DNA from: Maylandia zebra
Taxonomy: Eukaryota; Chordata; Actinopteri; Cichliformes; Cichlidae
Length of the DNA: 64,000 bases
Reading direction: 5' to 3'
Assembly: GCF_041146795.1 (NCBI RefSeq)
Contig: NC_135183.1
Coordinates: 17,612,840-17,676,839, forward strand
Position 1 is the stretch's first letter, and the number at the start of each line of letters is the position of its first letter. Shown piece after piece: positions 33,894 to 64,000 of this stretch. Under the pieces are notes generated by a model, which was not told the DNA's origin, did no database searches, and saw only the letters and a program-made list of their open reading frames with translations. Position numbers and translations under genes: made by a program.

Positions 33894-36800
33894 ATGGCGA
33901 AGAGGATCGCTGATAAGGAGCTCACGGACAGGAACTGGGATCAGGAGGAGGAGGGCGAGGAGGTAAGAGGCCATGTTGAAACTGTAAGTCTGGCTTCAGG
34001 AAGTTGGAATTATGTGAGTCTGACTTTCTTGTCCTCCTTCAGGCCGGGACGTTTTCAGTGGCAAGTGAAGATGTGCTTAAGAATCGAGCAATCAAGAAGG
34101 CCAAACGCAGAAACACTGGAACCGAGGTACGAGGAGAAAACCATTGTTTACCTGTTGCGTCTGATTATAATCATGAAGTAATCTGAGTGTTTCCCTGTTT
34201 CAGAACGAGGGCAGTGGAGCATTTAAAGGCTTTAAAGGCTTCTCCTTGACCGCGGCGGCAAGCAGCAGCTCAGCTCCAGCTCCAACTCCAACTCCGTTCT
34301 CCGGGTTTGGGAATGGCGGAGGCTTCAAAGGCCTCGGCGGCCTGACGAATGGGAACAGCGGCACGCCCTCCTTCGGAGGTTTCGCCTCGCCTGCAGCGTC
34401 CTCGTCTGCACCTGGTGAGCAAAACATTGATCAGCTCGATCAGTTATTAATCGGAAACTATTTCCTCTTTATGTGCCATTCCATAGTTTCAGCTCAGATT
34501 CCTGTTCGTCCTTTGAATGTGATCCATAAATGAGCTTTCTTTTTGTGTTAAAATGTCTTCATTAGTTTTTAGAAGCTTTAAAAATGCTAAGACATGGACA
34601 TGATGAGTTTATTGATCTCTTGTGGGTGTAAAATGTGTTCAGGATGCTCACAGCAGTTCATCTTTATGATCGATTTTAAAAAACCAAATTTTCCGGCTCT
34701 TTGTTTTAATAATAATAATAATGATGGATTTATATAGCGCTTTACAATTCCACTATTCATTCACACACTGGTGGAGGCAGCTACAGTTGTAGTCACAGCT
34801 GCAGACTGACAGAAGCGAGGCTGCCATATCGCGCCATCGGCCCCTCTGGCCAGCACCAGTAGGCGGCAGGTGAAGTGTCTTGCCCAAGGACACGACCGTC
34901 CGAGCCGGGGCTCGAACCGGCAACCTTCCGGTTACAAGACGAACTGCCAACTCTTTGAGCCACGATCGCCCCGTGTAACTCTCTTATTCTGCTTCCTTCT
35001 TCCTAAGCTGAGCTTTCTATGCCATCACTAACACTTTCTCCTTCCTCGAAGGTCTGACGTTTAACGGGCCATCCTCGGCTAAACCCGCCACTGATATTGC
35101 CACCAAGCAGACCAATGGCTCCACCACCAGTGCGAGTCAGAGCTCCAGCAGCAGCAATAAAGAGTACAGCCGGCAGCTCACGGCGCTCAACTGCTCAGTG
35201 CGGGACTGGATCACCAAACACGTGAACGACAACCCGCTGTGCGACCTCAACCCCATCTTCAGGGACTACGAGCGCCACCTGGCCAGCATTGAGCGCCAGT
35301 ATGGCGGCGGATCAGCTGAAGGAGGCTCCGAAGAGAAGAAGAAGCATGGAGGGACGCTGCCAGCCACGGCCGCAGTTCTTCCTCCTCCTTCATCTTCCTC
35401 CAGCAGCAGCTCAGCGACCTCCACTCCTGCTGCCTTGTTCTCCTTCACCAAAAACACAACGGACGAATCAACACGGGAGAAAAGCTCCGCCGCCGCTCCA
35501 ATCCCTGCTGGAGTCACGTTCAACTTTGGCAAGAAGGTGGACAGCTCAGTTCTGGGTTCCTTAGGGAACAAATCGAATCCCCCCAGCTTCTCCTTCTCGT
35601 CCTCCTCCTCCTCCTCCAGTCAGACCTCAGTGTTCGGAGCTCCAGGATCAGCCGCTCAGCTGTCCTTTAGTGGGGCGAAAGCCGAGGACGCTCAACCCAC
35701 AGGTCAGCAAAACACTCAAATACATGAAGTTATATCTAAGTTTTAAAGCTGAGATTCTGTCTCATATTTTTTACTGTGAAGATCAAATGGGATGAGTTTG
35801 GAAATTATTTGAAAATGATTTTAAATAGTTTAAATAAATCAGTTAAAACTTAATCAGTGCTCATTTTATCAGCAGTTTGAAAGACAAAGATTCAACATGA
35901 AAGGAAAAAACATGATGTGATTTATATTTATATATATAATTTTTATATTTTATTTAATTTTATTGATATTTTTTTTGTAGACGAAAACGGTGACGAGGAG
36001 TCGGAAGACCCGCCCAAGCCGGAGGTCAAAGAGGTGAAAGAGGACGATGCTTTCTACTCCAAGAAGTAAGTTTCTGAAATGTTTCACCCTGAAGCTGCAG
36101 GTCGAGCTTCAGCTTCACATAGAAATCAATCTGAAAAGGAGGAAACAGGAGCAGCGTTGTGCACAGAACTCAGAGCTGTGGTGAATACAAGTGAAGTTAG
36201 AATAAATGAATTTCAGTCAAATTATTTAATAAAAATTAACTTCACACTGCATCTTGAAGGTTATCAGGAGGAGGAGCTTAGTAATGCTTTTGAAGCCAGC
36301 TGGAGCTGATTGGATCACATTTTTAGACAAAGATGGAGGAAAAGGAGAGGGCTTAGAAAAAAGTGAGAAACTGTAGCTCTGTAGCTTCCAGCTGTTTGTC
36401 CTTTCCCTGCACTCACGGAGTTCACCTCCTCTCAGAGAGGAGCAGACAGATCATTATGTTATCCTATTGTAGTCATGAAATACAAACTTCCAGCAAGTTT
36501 TAAAAGAACACAATGAGAAATGAACTTGACCTGCAGCTGATGGAGGAATCTCCAACCTGCTGTAAGCTTCCTCCATCTTAGTAAGATTTAGAGAGCAGAC
36601 TTTAAATCTTCATCACTAAAAACCCTGAAAGTGTCCCATCGACTCTGAACTTTGTTTTTTAAAAATAATCCTGTTTATTTAATTATAAGTGATTTGTAAT
36701 TTATTAATTTCTTGTCTGCTCTGCTTCCAGGTGTAAAATGTTCTATAAGAAAGAGTCGGAGTTCAAAGATAAAGGAGTGGGAACGCTGCACCTCAAAAAG

Positions 36801-37971
36801 ACAACCGAGGGGAAAACTCAGATGATCATCCGAGCCGATACCAACCTGGGTGAGAGCATCGCGTCGACAGATTGATTTTATATAAAACATCTGATGTCAT
36901 CACAATATTCAATCCAACTTGAGATTTTTTTCTTTAAATCAAACAAACACATTAATGTCAGAGATGATCAGGTTTAAAGAATCAAACGTGCGTGATGTTT
37001 GTCAGGATGGTCACTGTGTCAGATTAGTCCTAACAAAAACAAAGGGGACACAAATAGACTTTAAAGTGTAATCTGAAATAACACAGACCGTTTAAAGTGG
37101 TGTAACCAATAACTGCTCACTTATAATTGTAATAAGCCGCATCAAACCTACAACAGTGAAACATTTAATATGTCGAGCTTCAGGTTTTAGGCCCAGAAAC
37201 ATCCAAAACACCTAAAAGCATAAAAATAATCCACATTCAGCAGCTTCCTCTTCATGAGGTCTGAACTGTGATCAGACTGCTCCACCTGCTGGTCAGATAC
37301 AAGCACTGCTGCTTCAACAATGAAAACGGATCAAATCCTTGATGACATGAAAGGACTCGATCAGGATTACTGCAGCTAATCAACGATATCAAAGATAAAG
37401 CTTTAAATTGAGAGCAAGTGAAACTTCTTCCACAAACAGCTGGAAGATCTGGAACTGGTACAGCTTTTAACCTCCATTTTTATCAAACATCAAATCCACA
37501 GATTCAGAAATAATCTGCAGATTAACCAACAGGAATCGCTGAAGGACACTAATAAAATATTTCTTTGTACTGTATTTTCCGCACTATAAGGCTCACTTTT
37601 GTTTGTTGGACCAGCTGGTAAATAATGATGTGCTACATGATTGCTAGCGAAACAGCTGTGTTAGCATAACATAAACACAAAACACAAAATTAGAAATCTT
37701 CAAGTCACCAAATATAAATATTAATTTTAAAGCCGGGTCTTCTGCTTGTATAACGTTCTCTCCTCCTCCAGGAAACATCCTGCTGAACATCATCGTGCAG
37801 CCATCCATGCCATGCACTCGGGTGGGGAAGAATAACGTGATGGTGGTGTGCGTGCCAAATCCGCCCGTTGACGACAAGAACCCCACCACCCCCGTCCCCC
37901 TGCTGATTCGGGTCAAAACCTCCGAGGACGCCGACGAGCTCCACAAGATCCTTGAAGAGAAGAAAGCCTGA
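33894..37971 (+). CDS. nup50: Nuclear pore complex protein Nup50
   Basis: Seven coding exons: 33894-33962, 34043-34126, 34204-34414, 35052-35702, 35981-36065, 36731-36849 and 37772-37971. All use GT/AG, and phases close to 472 codons plus TGA, close to the 468 residues of human NUP50. Residues 1-50 (MAKRIADKELTDRNWD, then SVASEDVLKNRAIKKAKR) are the importin-alpha-binding segment. The middle is Ser-rich with scattered FG motifs (FGNGG, FGGF, FNFG, FGAPGS). Residues about 360-472 (FYSKKCKMFYKKESEFK, GNILLNIIVQPSM) form the Ran-binding domain. NUP50 sits at the nuclear basket and helps recycle importin-alpha and release cargo. The ATG has G at -3 and +4. It is transcribed from a CpG promoter and converges with kiaa0930. 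Introns carry an hAT element and a SINE, and intron 7 has a repeat-like TTTTCCGCACTATAAGGC motif near 37574. Confidence 0.98.
34718..34973 (-). mobile_element. tRNA-derived SINE in nup50 intron 4
   Basis: On the minus strand the element begins GGGGCGATCGTGGCTCAAAG, contains a pol III A-box-like stretch and a B box (GGTTCGAGCCC, complement of 34908-34918), a conserved CCTTGGGCAAGACACTTCAC core, and ends with GCGCTATATAAATCCATCAT and an ATT repeat. It is antisense to nup50. It is the same family as the copy at 54386-54692. It resembles tRNA SINEs common in percomorph fish; the family name is not assigned. Confidence 0.88.
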
Positions 37972-38620
37972 GCTGACCCCGCCCCACCTCCCCCAGGGTT
38001 TTAGCAGACTCCGCAGTGGTTTTAGCAGTGGTCATCCTCAGACTCCGCCCCCTCCCACGTGGAATCACTGACCTCTTCATCGCGCCGGTTTATCCACACA
38101 CACATGCACACACCCCCGTCGTTTCCTCGTCTGATCACAACGAATTGGTCGTCAAACTGTGAATCATTTCTTTGAATCGTAACAATCGAAGCAGGTCGTC
38201 GCCTACATTCCCTCCGGTTCATCGCCGCCGCTGCTGTTAGACTCGTAGTGCTTCAGTTTTACGGTTTGAATCTGTCGAGTGACTGAACGAGTGACTTCCT
38301 GAGCAGTTTTTGGGGAGCGCTCTAAGTAACGGGCCAGTCGATTTGGTTTTACAAATTAAATACCTGCAGTAACATTTCCTCTTAGAGTGTGTCTGCTGAG
38401 TGTTTTTGTGTTATTGCTCTGGAAACTATTTATTGTGTCGGCAGAGTTTCTACTTGGAGTGAATGTTCCCCCGAAGAGCGCGGCGTTTATTCTCTGTAAA
38501 CACAGACTGTCGTTTTCCAAGTGTCCTTTGTGTGGCCTTCAGCTCGGCCTTCCAGATGCCGTCATCATCTGAGAACATTTGTAAAGACATTTATTGGAGA
38601 ATAAAAGGAAACGAAACAAG
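37972..38620 (+). terminator. nup50: nup50 3' untranslated region and poly(A) signal
   Basis: AATAAA at 38600-38605 lies about 630 bases after the stop codon, with a GT-rich stretch just beyond (about 38618-38640). It is the best-placed poly(A) signal downstream of nup50. The 3' end of the transcript should be near 38620-38630. Confidence 0.6.
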
Positions 38621-38639
38621 CGGCTCCTCTGTTGTCTTT

Positions 38640-39436
38640 ATTTCTGCTTCACCTCCACAAACATCTAGCACCGCCCTCCTGACGGGCTGAGTGCTGAGAA
38701 TAATTCCAGTTTAATAGTCCCGGGAGAAATCAAGCTGAGCGCCGTGTCAGTCTTTAAACCAGAACTGCTGCCAACATCAGGAGGTAAAACTGCATGAAGC
38801 ATCTTCTCGCCCGACAAGCAACCCAAACTCTGCCTTTAACACGTGAACATGAGGTAACACTTTCATGCTCATTCTTAGTTTTAGAAAACTCTTGCACTCG
38901 CTTCATTTCAGTGCAGTGATTTATTGAAGTGTAGAAACAAAAATGTAAAATACAGAATATAAGGCAAAAACAGTTTTGATGTAAGTACCTTTATTCTTCA
39001 GTCTGAACTTTGTCATCTCTGCGTCTGCAGGCTTCACAGCTCTTCTTTGGATAATTCTGTTTTACATAGAAACACAGAACTATCAGGTGTGTTTTTACTG
39101 CACTGGCAGTGTGTTTGGGATCATTGTGATGTTGCTGCTGATCAGATGTGTGTATGTTCATAATTCATCAGTTTTAATAAAGCTCACCTGATGACCTGTA
39201 CATACTGAAAATGATTTCGATCCATCTCTCCATCAGAAGTTTTCCTCTGATTTTCAGTCCAGTTGTGTCATTTTCATAAGTCCGCCTTTCCCTGACACTT
39301 TTTGTCTTTTGTTTGTTTTTGTCCTCCATTTGTCCAGTTTACTCAGCTTTTAAGGACAGTGCACATCATGTATTGTTTTCAGTTTGCTGGTGCAGAAATA
39401 TTATGTCAAAGTGTTGTTTGCTATTTTAATCTAAAC
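38640..39436. other. Region between convergent genes, no gene seen
   Basis: No exon, RNA gene or clear repeat was recognised between the nup50 poly(A) signal and the hAT element at 39437. Confidence 0.45.
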
Positions 39437-39887
39437 CAGTGTTTCCCAACATATAGGAACCACGGCACATATTTCACATTAACAAAAATGATAATAATCA
39501 CACGGCACACCACCAAACAAATGTCACAAAATGCATATTGATAATTTTTCCCAGCGCACCAGCAGAATCAGATCGATTTCTCCCCACTATACCAATTTTG
39601 CTTTCTTGTGACCACTACTCATGCTATGGGCTTATCTGGGTTGGAATTTTCTCCAGGACCTTTTTTTCCCCAAAAAATATTTATCTATTGCTATTACGCC
39701 CTGTGTTGTCGCACTCACTATGTAATTTCTTTGTCGCCTGTTTTACTGGCAGTTTGCAACCCATTTAATTAGAGCAGGAAGTTGTACTGCCCTCTAGTGG
39801 AAGAGAATGTAGTTGTTCTGCCCATTACACCGGTCACTTAAGAATCAGGTGGAACCAGATAATCTGCATTTCATTTGGCAAACAGTG
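39437..39887. mobile_element. hAT-type MITE, 451 bp, with perfect 8-bp target duplication
   Basis: ATCTAAAC is duplicated at 39429-39436 and 39888-39895. The termini CAGTGTTTCCCAAC and, at the right in complement, CACTGTTTGCCAAA are short inverted repeats of hAT type. The interior contains CCACGGCACA and CACGGCACACC motifs and no transposase frame. Confidence 0.88.
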
Positions 39888-42800
39888 ATCTAAACAAATG
39901 AGTCGTCTATTTCGTGTAGACACGTGAGTGAAAGGTCAGCGTTGTGTTTTAACACCAACACACTCCTGTGAACACTGTCGAGTATAAGACCTGGAAAAGC
40001 CGCCAGTGTCCAAAGAACTTTGAAAGACCTTCAGGAAGAAAAATGTAAAGAAACAGGCAGTGGTTCAAGACTTCTGCACACTACAGTTCCAGTGGTGGAT
40101 GTTAACATGGCCAGTTGAGGTTGGCGTGTGTACAGTAATCCCTGTGATCCAAGGCTTCTAAGACAGTTTTTTTTTCTACTTTTGGAAGGAAAGTGTTTTT
40201 TTGTTATTTATTTTGGTGCCCTCATTACTACAGCCACACCTGGTCCTCGGCAGGCTTCCAAAAGCTGGTCAACCAGAAAAAACAGCTTTTGCAGAGGGTG
40301 TATTTAAAGGGGGAGGACCTAACACAGCATGTTTACACTGAAGGGCTTCACCACAGCTCAGTGTAACTGTAGTAAGTCCACCTTAATGACCTGTGACTGT
40401 GGGGCTGAATTCAGACGACTTGACATTGAGGTGTTTTTCTGCTAATGTGTATTTCAGTAAATAAATGCAGGAGAATGTACAGAGAGTCTGGAAACAAAGG
40501 AAGAGACAGAAACATGCACATTAAGTGTGTCTGTGTACAAAAGCTGTGATGGAAGCATGAACACGTCAACAGAAAGTTTAACAAACTGCTTCCAAAAAGG
40601 CTGTAAAAGCGTTTTACAGTGCAAACCGTCACAGTCCGTCAAACGTCTCTCACTTAAAGCGCTTGTTAATCAGCGTGGATACATTCAGCTGGAGATCTAT
40701 AAACTACATCAAAAACACTGACACAAAGAAAAAGGTGCAATACGACACGGAGGAAAACACTCTGAGCGACGATGGCTTCATCTGAGAGCAAACCAATACT
40801 GATGACATCTGATCAATAACACCAACAGCTGATCTGACTCCACCCTCAAACCTGAAAACACCAGGTGTTTGTAGTACAGCGTACATGCAAATCATTAAAA
40901 CCTCAAAGTGTATTCTTGAAAAATTTTTTTCCAATATCTAAAACTAATTTTAATAATGTAAGATGATAACATTACATCATTTTATCACAAACTTTGGATC
41001 AGAGTTGGAGTTTTTTCTCAAGGTACGACTTACTTTAAAAACAGATTCATTTTTCTTTGAAATTTTAGAGTAAAATTGATTTCACTTTTAGGAGGTTACT
41101 GAGATTTTCTCCATTCAGGAGGTAAAAGCAGTTTTCTTTAATAAATGCCCTTAAAACTAAAATTTTTACTTACCTAGACTCAGTTCAATTTTAGCCCTCC
41201 TCCCCTCCTTACAGTGTTGAATTTGTTCCAGTTTTCTTAAAACATTTCTCAGCTGTAATTTTTTCCAACATCCAAAAAGATTAAGTTTTCACAGGAAACA
41301 TAGAAAAAGGAGTCGCTGTGAGTCACACAGAGTGATTCTGGTGTTCTGATGATGCAGGTGAGGAGCAGGTGACGCTTCGAAGCCTGGGCTGGTTGGTGTG
41401 TCTAAAACGTCTCACAGGTGAGTTTAAAGAAACAGGAAGTGAAAAGAGGAGATGTTACACAGTCAGTGTGTTTAAGGCTTCGGGAGCTCAGAGGGACAAA
41501 AACTGGGAGTCACTTTAACATCAACAGCCGGCTGCTTCAGTTTCTTTTGTTCCCTTAAAGTTTCGTCTGGAACTTCAGCAGTTTTTCAAGTCTCGTCCAG
41601 TTTCAGCCGCAGGTTTGAAAATAAATCTGTAAAAAGTAAAAGCTGGTTTTTATAAGCTGCTTTTTTTCTTTTACCTTTTTTCGCTTTAGTGAGTCGACGT
41701 GAAAAGTCGAAAAAGTGATTTCGTATAAAGACGAGGACACGAGGACGGGGTCAAATACTGAATCATGGTTCAACAAGTCCTACTGAAATGATCCCAAACT
41801 GAACATGTCATCAGAATTAAAGCTGTATCTGTATTCAAACTCGTTTTAATTTGAACTTTAAAGTAGACTCAAAGATTTTGGACTTAAAATTTAAATTTTA
41901 GTCAAGTATTTAAATACTGAAATAATTTTGTGTAACAATTCATGAACTGCAATTTTACAATAAGTTTTATTTTTTTAAACTGAATATTTTTAATGAGCTT
42001 AATGAGATAATGCAACAGAAAGAAAACTCATGGCACAAACTTGTGAAAAATCTTAAGTTCTAAAGTTCTTTTTAAAAAATTTCCTTCAGCGCTGACGATA
42101 AATGCTAGTATTAAAAACACTTGTCATAAAGTTACCATTAAATGTTATAGACGGGTTGCTTTCAATCATACGTACATACAGATAAAAGTTAAAACTATTT
42201 AGTGAATACTCTGGAGTGTTGGAATAAAATATGAGAATTTCTTCATCAGGATTACTCAACGTTAGCCTTTATGATGTTGCACCAGTTAAAATAATTCAAG
42301 ATTTCTCTCAAAATGACTTTAATAGATTCTCGTTTTGTTAGTTGGAAATTTTCTGTAAATTCAGTTTTATTCATATAATCACAACAAAAGTCGCCTCCAA
42401 GTGTTTCACACTGGAAGGTAAGACAGAAGTACAAATTTGTGAAAAACGCAGATATAATAACTTACATTTATAGTTTCACATCTTAAACTTATAAAATTCA
42501 TTATATACAAAGAAATTAAGAACGCACAAGATGAAGTTGGGTCTTCAGCATCAGAACTGTATTTATTTTCTGTATTTTTGGTTCATTAGAACACATTTAC
42601 TCAGAAAATCCAACATGAAGCGAGTAGTGTTTAAATAAAGAGTTTTAGGTTTTAGTGTCTGAAGGACTCGTTTTACTGTTTGCTGATCTTAGTGAATGAC
42701 TGAGGTCTGAGTCATTCTGAGAGAAATCTTAAGCTGAAAATGTAACTATTCTTTAGATGCATTTTCTTTCAGAAGGGAAAACTTTCAACATAATGAACAA

Positions 42801-43607
42801 AAATGATTATTTTTATAATACCTTTTCCTGTAAAATCTTTGATGTCTGATAATAAAATTCAACAACAAATATAAATAAATATGAAATATTTCATGTTTTC
42901 TCTACAAAAACAGGGGAAAAACTTGAATAAGTGTTGTGAAAATGTGGGTCATGTCTTAGTTGAAAAAAGTATCATTCTTAGAATTATTTTTAAAATTTTT
43001 GTCTTTAGTTATAATCCTGTAAAATGATTATGACAGAATCCTTAACTGACTGTGTCATGTGACACTTATCACATGTCGTTTGGTTTAAACTGTGAACTCA
43101 GTTGTACAGGTTGGTGTTTTATTCTGAAGTGAAGCGACCACTTCCTGTATAAGTCAGGTGGATTTGACCCCGCCGTTTCCTCTCACACAATCACTGTGAC
43201 CCAGAATTTCACCCGTGGTGGAGTTTAAACAAGAAGTCCACAGCGAGCCGAACAGGAAGTAGGAGGCGGTCTCTAAAAGCTCGACCTTTAGTCAAGGCGT
43301 CTGTGAGAAAAGCAGCAGGTATTTACAGACAAAAACATTCTTCGCTCTCATTTCCGGTCAGTTCACGCAGAGGTCATGTGATCCTGACTCCGGGCCCATT
43401 TCCGTGGAGATGGCCGCAGGAACCGAAAGAGTCGGAGGCACTTCTCGGATGGCTGGTTTGTTCGTCGTCCCTCTGACGCCGTTTCTGCGTCTCCGGTTGA
43501 AGCGGCTGTTTGGTTGCGGGTCTCGGTCAGAACACCGGGGGCGCTGCTGTTGTCTCGGTGGCCTGATGCAGGAGGCACTTCGTAGTGATGCTTTGAGTCC
43601 AGCTATG
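39888..43607. other. AT-rich convergent interval; includes the kiaa0930 3' untranslated region
   Basis: No coding exon was found. The part nearest 43608 is GC-richer (about 43300-43600) and must include the kiaa0930 3' untranslated region. Possible minus-strand poly(A) signals (TTTATT on the plus strand) lie at 43118-43123 and 42562-42567; I cannot choose between them. The rest, 40900-43000, is AT-rich with no recognised repeat. Confidence 0.45.
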
Positions 43608-61920
<18,313 letters not shown>

Positions 61921-62269
61921 CTCCGAGCTGGGATCATGACAGTCCGAGCTAACAGCTTCCGACGGCCCCGGCTCACGGCTATCGGACGAGAATAAGCCCC
62001 CGGCTCTCCTCCTGATTTACCCCGGAACGACTGTCTCTTCGCGGCGCAAAGGAGCCGCCGGAGGTCAGGACCGGCGAGCTTTGCTAAGGTGCCCGAAAAA
62101 GCACAGACAGGTCGGACTGCTGAGGGAGACTCCGGTCCTCCTGTTGTTCAGATCAGCTGGAAACACCCCTCACACTTCCTGTAACAACACGAGGCTCTTA
62201 AAGGGACAGGGCACCGCGACGGCGGGCACGCGCAGGTCGAGCGTGAGAGCGCTGAGGTGTAACAGAAAA

Positions 62270-64000
62270 ATACGTACCGAAGAATTCAGTGATCCTGCAG
62301 GACCTGTCTGCCTGAACAAAAATACCCAAACTTTAGACGAATAAACAATAATAAAATAAAACAAACTGTTTAACAAAAGCTTAAATAAACAATAGAAAAA
62401 GTGGACAAATTTAAAACAAAACAAAATGTAAAACAAAAATAAACATGAATCAGAATCAGAGACTTTGTTAATCCGAGAGGGAAATTGAGCTGTCATAGCA
62501 GAAACTATACAACAAACATCAAGCACTTCAATAAAATTAGTGTAGAAAAATAGATATTGATGGATAAATATTAAGATAAATAGATAGATATAGAGGTATA
62601 AAGATAAAGATAAATATAGAAAATAAATGAATACAAAAGGATGTATTCATTCATATGTCGTGGTATACAAAAGTGACAGGGTGCATTGAGGTGTTATTAA
62701 ATTTGTTCCAAATGACCGACAAATGTAAAAGAAAAAGTTAAAATATAAAACACAAGCTTTTAAAAATATTAAATCAGATTCAAGAAAAAAAAATTTCAAT
62801 AAAGAAAACAAGAAATATTTAAGATACAAAGTTAAATTAAAATATATATTTTTGAAAAATTATAAAACGAAGTTTATAAAGTATAAATTTTGATAAGAAC
62901 TAAAAACTATTAGATGAATTTTAAATTGCAACAGAAAATTCCAGTTATGACATTAAGGAAACGGTTCAAGATAATTTTCTTATTAAACTGGGAGCTGAAA
63001 ATGAAATATATGAGAAATAAAATAATTAAATAAAGACTGCATTTTTTTCTTTTAATTTAAACATTTATATAAGTTTATTGAATCTAAACTTCAAAACTAA
63101 ATTAAATGAGAAGGGGGAGCAATATTTTTTCTCCCATTTCCACTCATTGTTTAGTCTGATGTGGCATGAAAGATCGTTTAAGTACTAATTATCTGGACAT
63201 CGATAGTCTGCTTGGTTAAACTTCTATAACCTACTGAAAGTAATAAGCTATTGTAAATGAGTTGCTTTGCAGTAGTGACTGAGAACGATGATGTATTTGA
63301 AGGTTCCTGCCCTGTTTGTTTAACAAAACAAAAAAACACAAAAAAAAATCATCAGATTTTGATTTGATTTTCTTTTCCTTTTTTTTTTTGTATTACAACT
63401 GAAGAAATATTGATGTATATGGAACTTAATAAAAAAAGGGAAACAATCCCTTTGGTCCTGCAGGATGTCGCTGGTCTACAATCCTCCGGGGCTCAGCAGT
63501 TAATAAATCAAACACACCCTTGTTACTGTTGTTTGTAATGCGAAGACAGTCCCCGCCCTGCTGGCCGGCAAAGAGAAAGGAGAGCAATTCGAGTGTAAAA
63601 CACTGAAAATCTGCGTCTCTGTGAGTCGTCATAAATCATCTGGTCATATTTCAGCTTCAGTTCACTAACGGCTTCAAGCCTGAGAAATGAACCTTTGAAT
63701 TTCACTGAAGGCGCGATCAGGTCCCAGTTTGTGACAGTCACGGAATTCTGCAAAACATCAGCGTCGTCCCGCAGCAAACCCCGCACACAGAAACCAGACC
63801 TCAGCGCCGGACAAAGCAGTGCATGTAAACAAATACACCCTTTGTTCAAGACAAAGGATTACGTCATTGTTTTACGAGATAAAGTCGCGGAACGTAAATA
63901 AATAATTGAATAAAATAAAATATATAACGAAAATAAATGACTTTTTTTCTTGTACTGTAGATAAATAATAAATACTTTTCAAAGGGATTTATTAAAACCC
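62270..64000. other. AT-rich upstream flank, no gene seen
   Basis: Strongly AT-rich from 62330 to 63120, with GATA-type simple sequence near 62550-62625. A short patch near 62450-62500 (AATCAGAATCAGAGACTTTG) resembles a dispersed retroposon tail. The patch 63540-63800 has balanced composition and an open minus-strand frame of 108 codons without any recognised domain. Confidence 0.45.

Noticed and set aside
35198-35746. 182-codon plus-strand frame as a separate gene
   Set aside because: It is part of nup50 exon 5 running on past the donor at 35703 into the intron.
43363-43578. 71-codon frame just downstream of the kiaa0930 stop
   Set aside because: It is in a different frame from the gene; in-frame read-through would reach a stop after about 26 codons. 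Most likely 3' untranslated sequence of higher GC content.
63523-63849. 108-codon minus-strand frame upstream of kiaa0930
   Set aside because: Composition is somewhat protein-like and AG/GT pairs can be found, but no family could be recognised and it does not resemble neighbours expected here (UPK3A, FAM118A).

Overview
This is a window from a vertebrate nuclear genome, almost certainly a ray-finned (teleost) fish. The genes are intron-rich and sparse, promoters are CpG islands, and the repeats are typical of teleosts: Tc1-like transposons, hAT-type MITEs with 8-bp target duplications, Penelope-like elements with a GIY-YIG domain, and tRNA-derived SINEs. A percomorph such as a cichlid would fit, but the species cannot be fixed from sequence alone.

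Three protein-coding genes are recognised, in the order and orientations known for human 22q13.31 (PHF21B minus, NUP50 plus, KIAA0930 minus). (1) The first coding exon of phf21b lies at 8043-8096 on the minus strand inside a CpG island. The rest of the gene is not seen and presumably lies left of position 1, so 1-8042 reads as its first intron. (2) nup50 is complete on the plus strand: a non-coding exon ending at 31662 and seven coding exons from 33894 to 37971, 472 codons plus stop. (3) The kiaa0930 homologue (DUF2045 family) is complete on the minus strand: ten coding exons from 61920 down to 43608, 421 codons plus stop, with an 11-kb first intron. Every exon was joined at GT/AG sites and the phases close exactly. 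nup50 and kiaa0930 converge on a 5.6-kb interval.

Between phf21b and nup50 (8.6-31.4 kb) no conventional gene was found. This interval holds a second CpG-rich, CCAAT-box-bearing island at about 9.85-10.6 kb with no assigned gene, a full-length Tc1-like transposon with an uninterrupted 340-residue transposase (20063-21667), a decayed Tc1-like copy (29979-30955), a Penelope-like relic (23362-24712), a probable LTR remnant, MITEs, and a few non-repetitive blocks that could be regulatory. The kiaa0930 introns hold two LINE reverse-transcriptase scraps, a second Penelope-like fragment, a SINE, an hAT MITE, microsatellites, an RFX X-box-like palindrome and a pair of adjacent hairpins.

The genes are not an operon and do not act in one pathway: PHF21 proteins read unmodified histone H3 in the LSD1-CoREST complex, NUP50 works in importin-alpha-dependent nuclear transport, and KIAA0930 has no settled function. 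I found no clear undescribed system. The best leads are the orphan CpG island, the apparently intact Tc1 element and the paired intronic hairpins.
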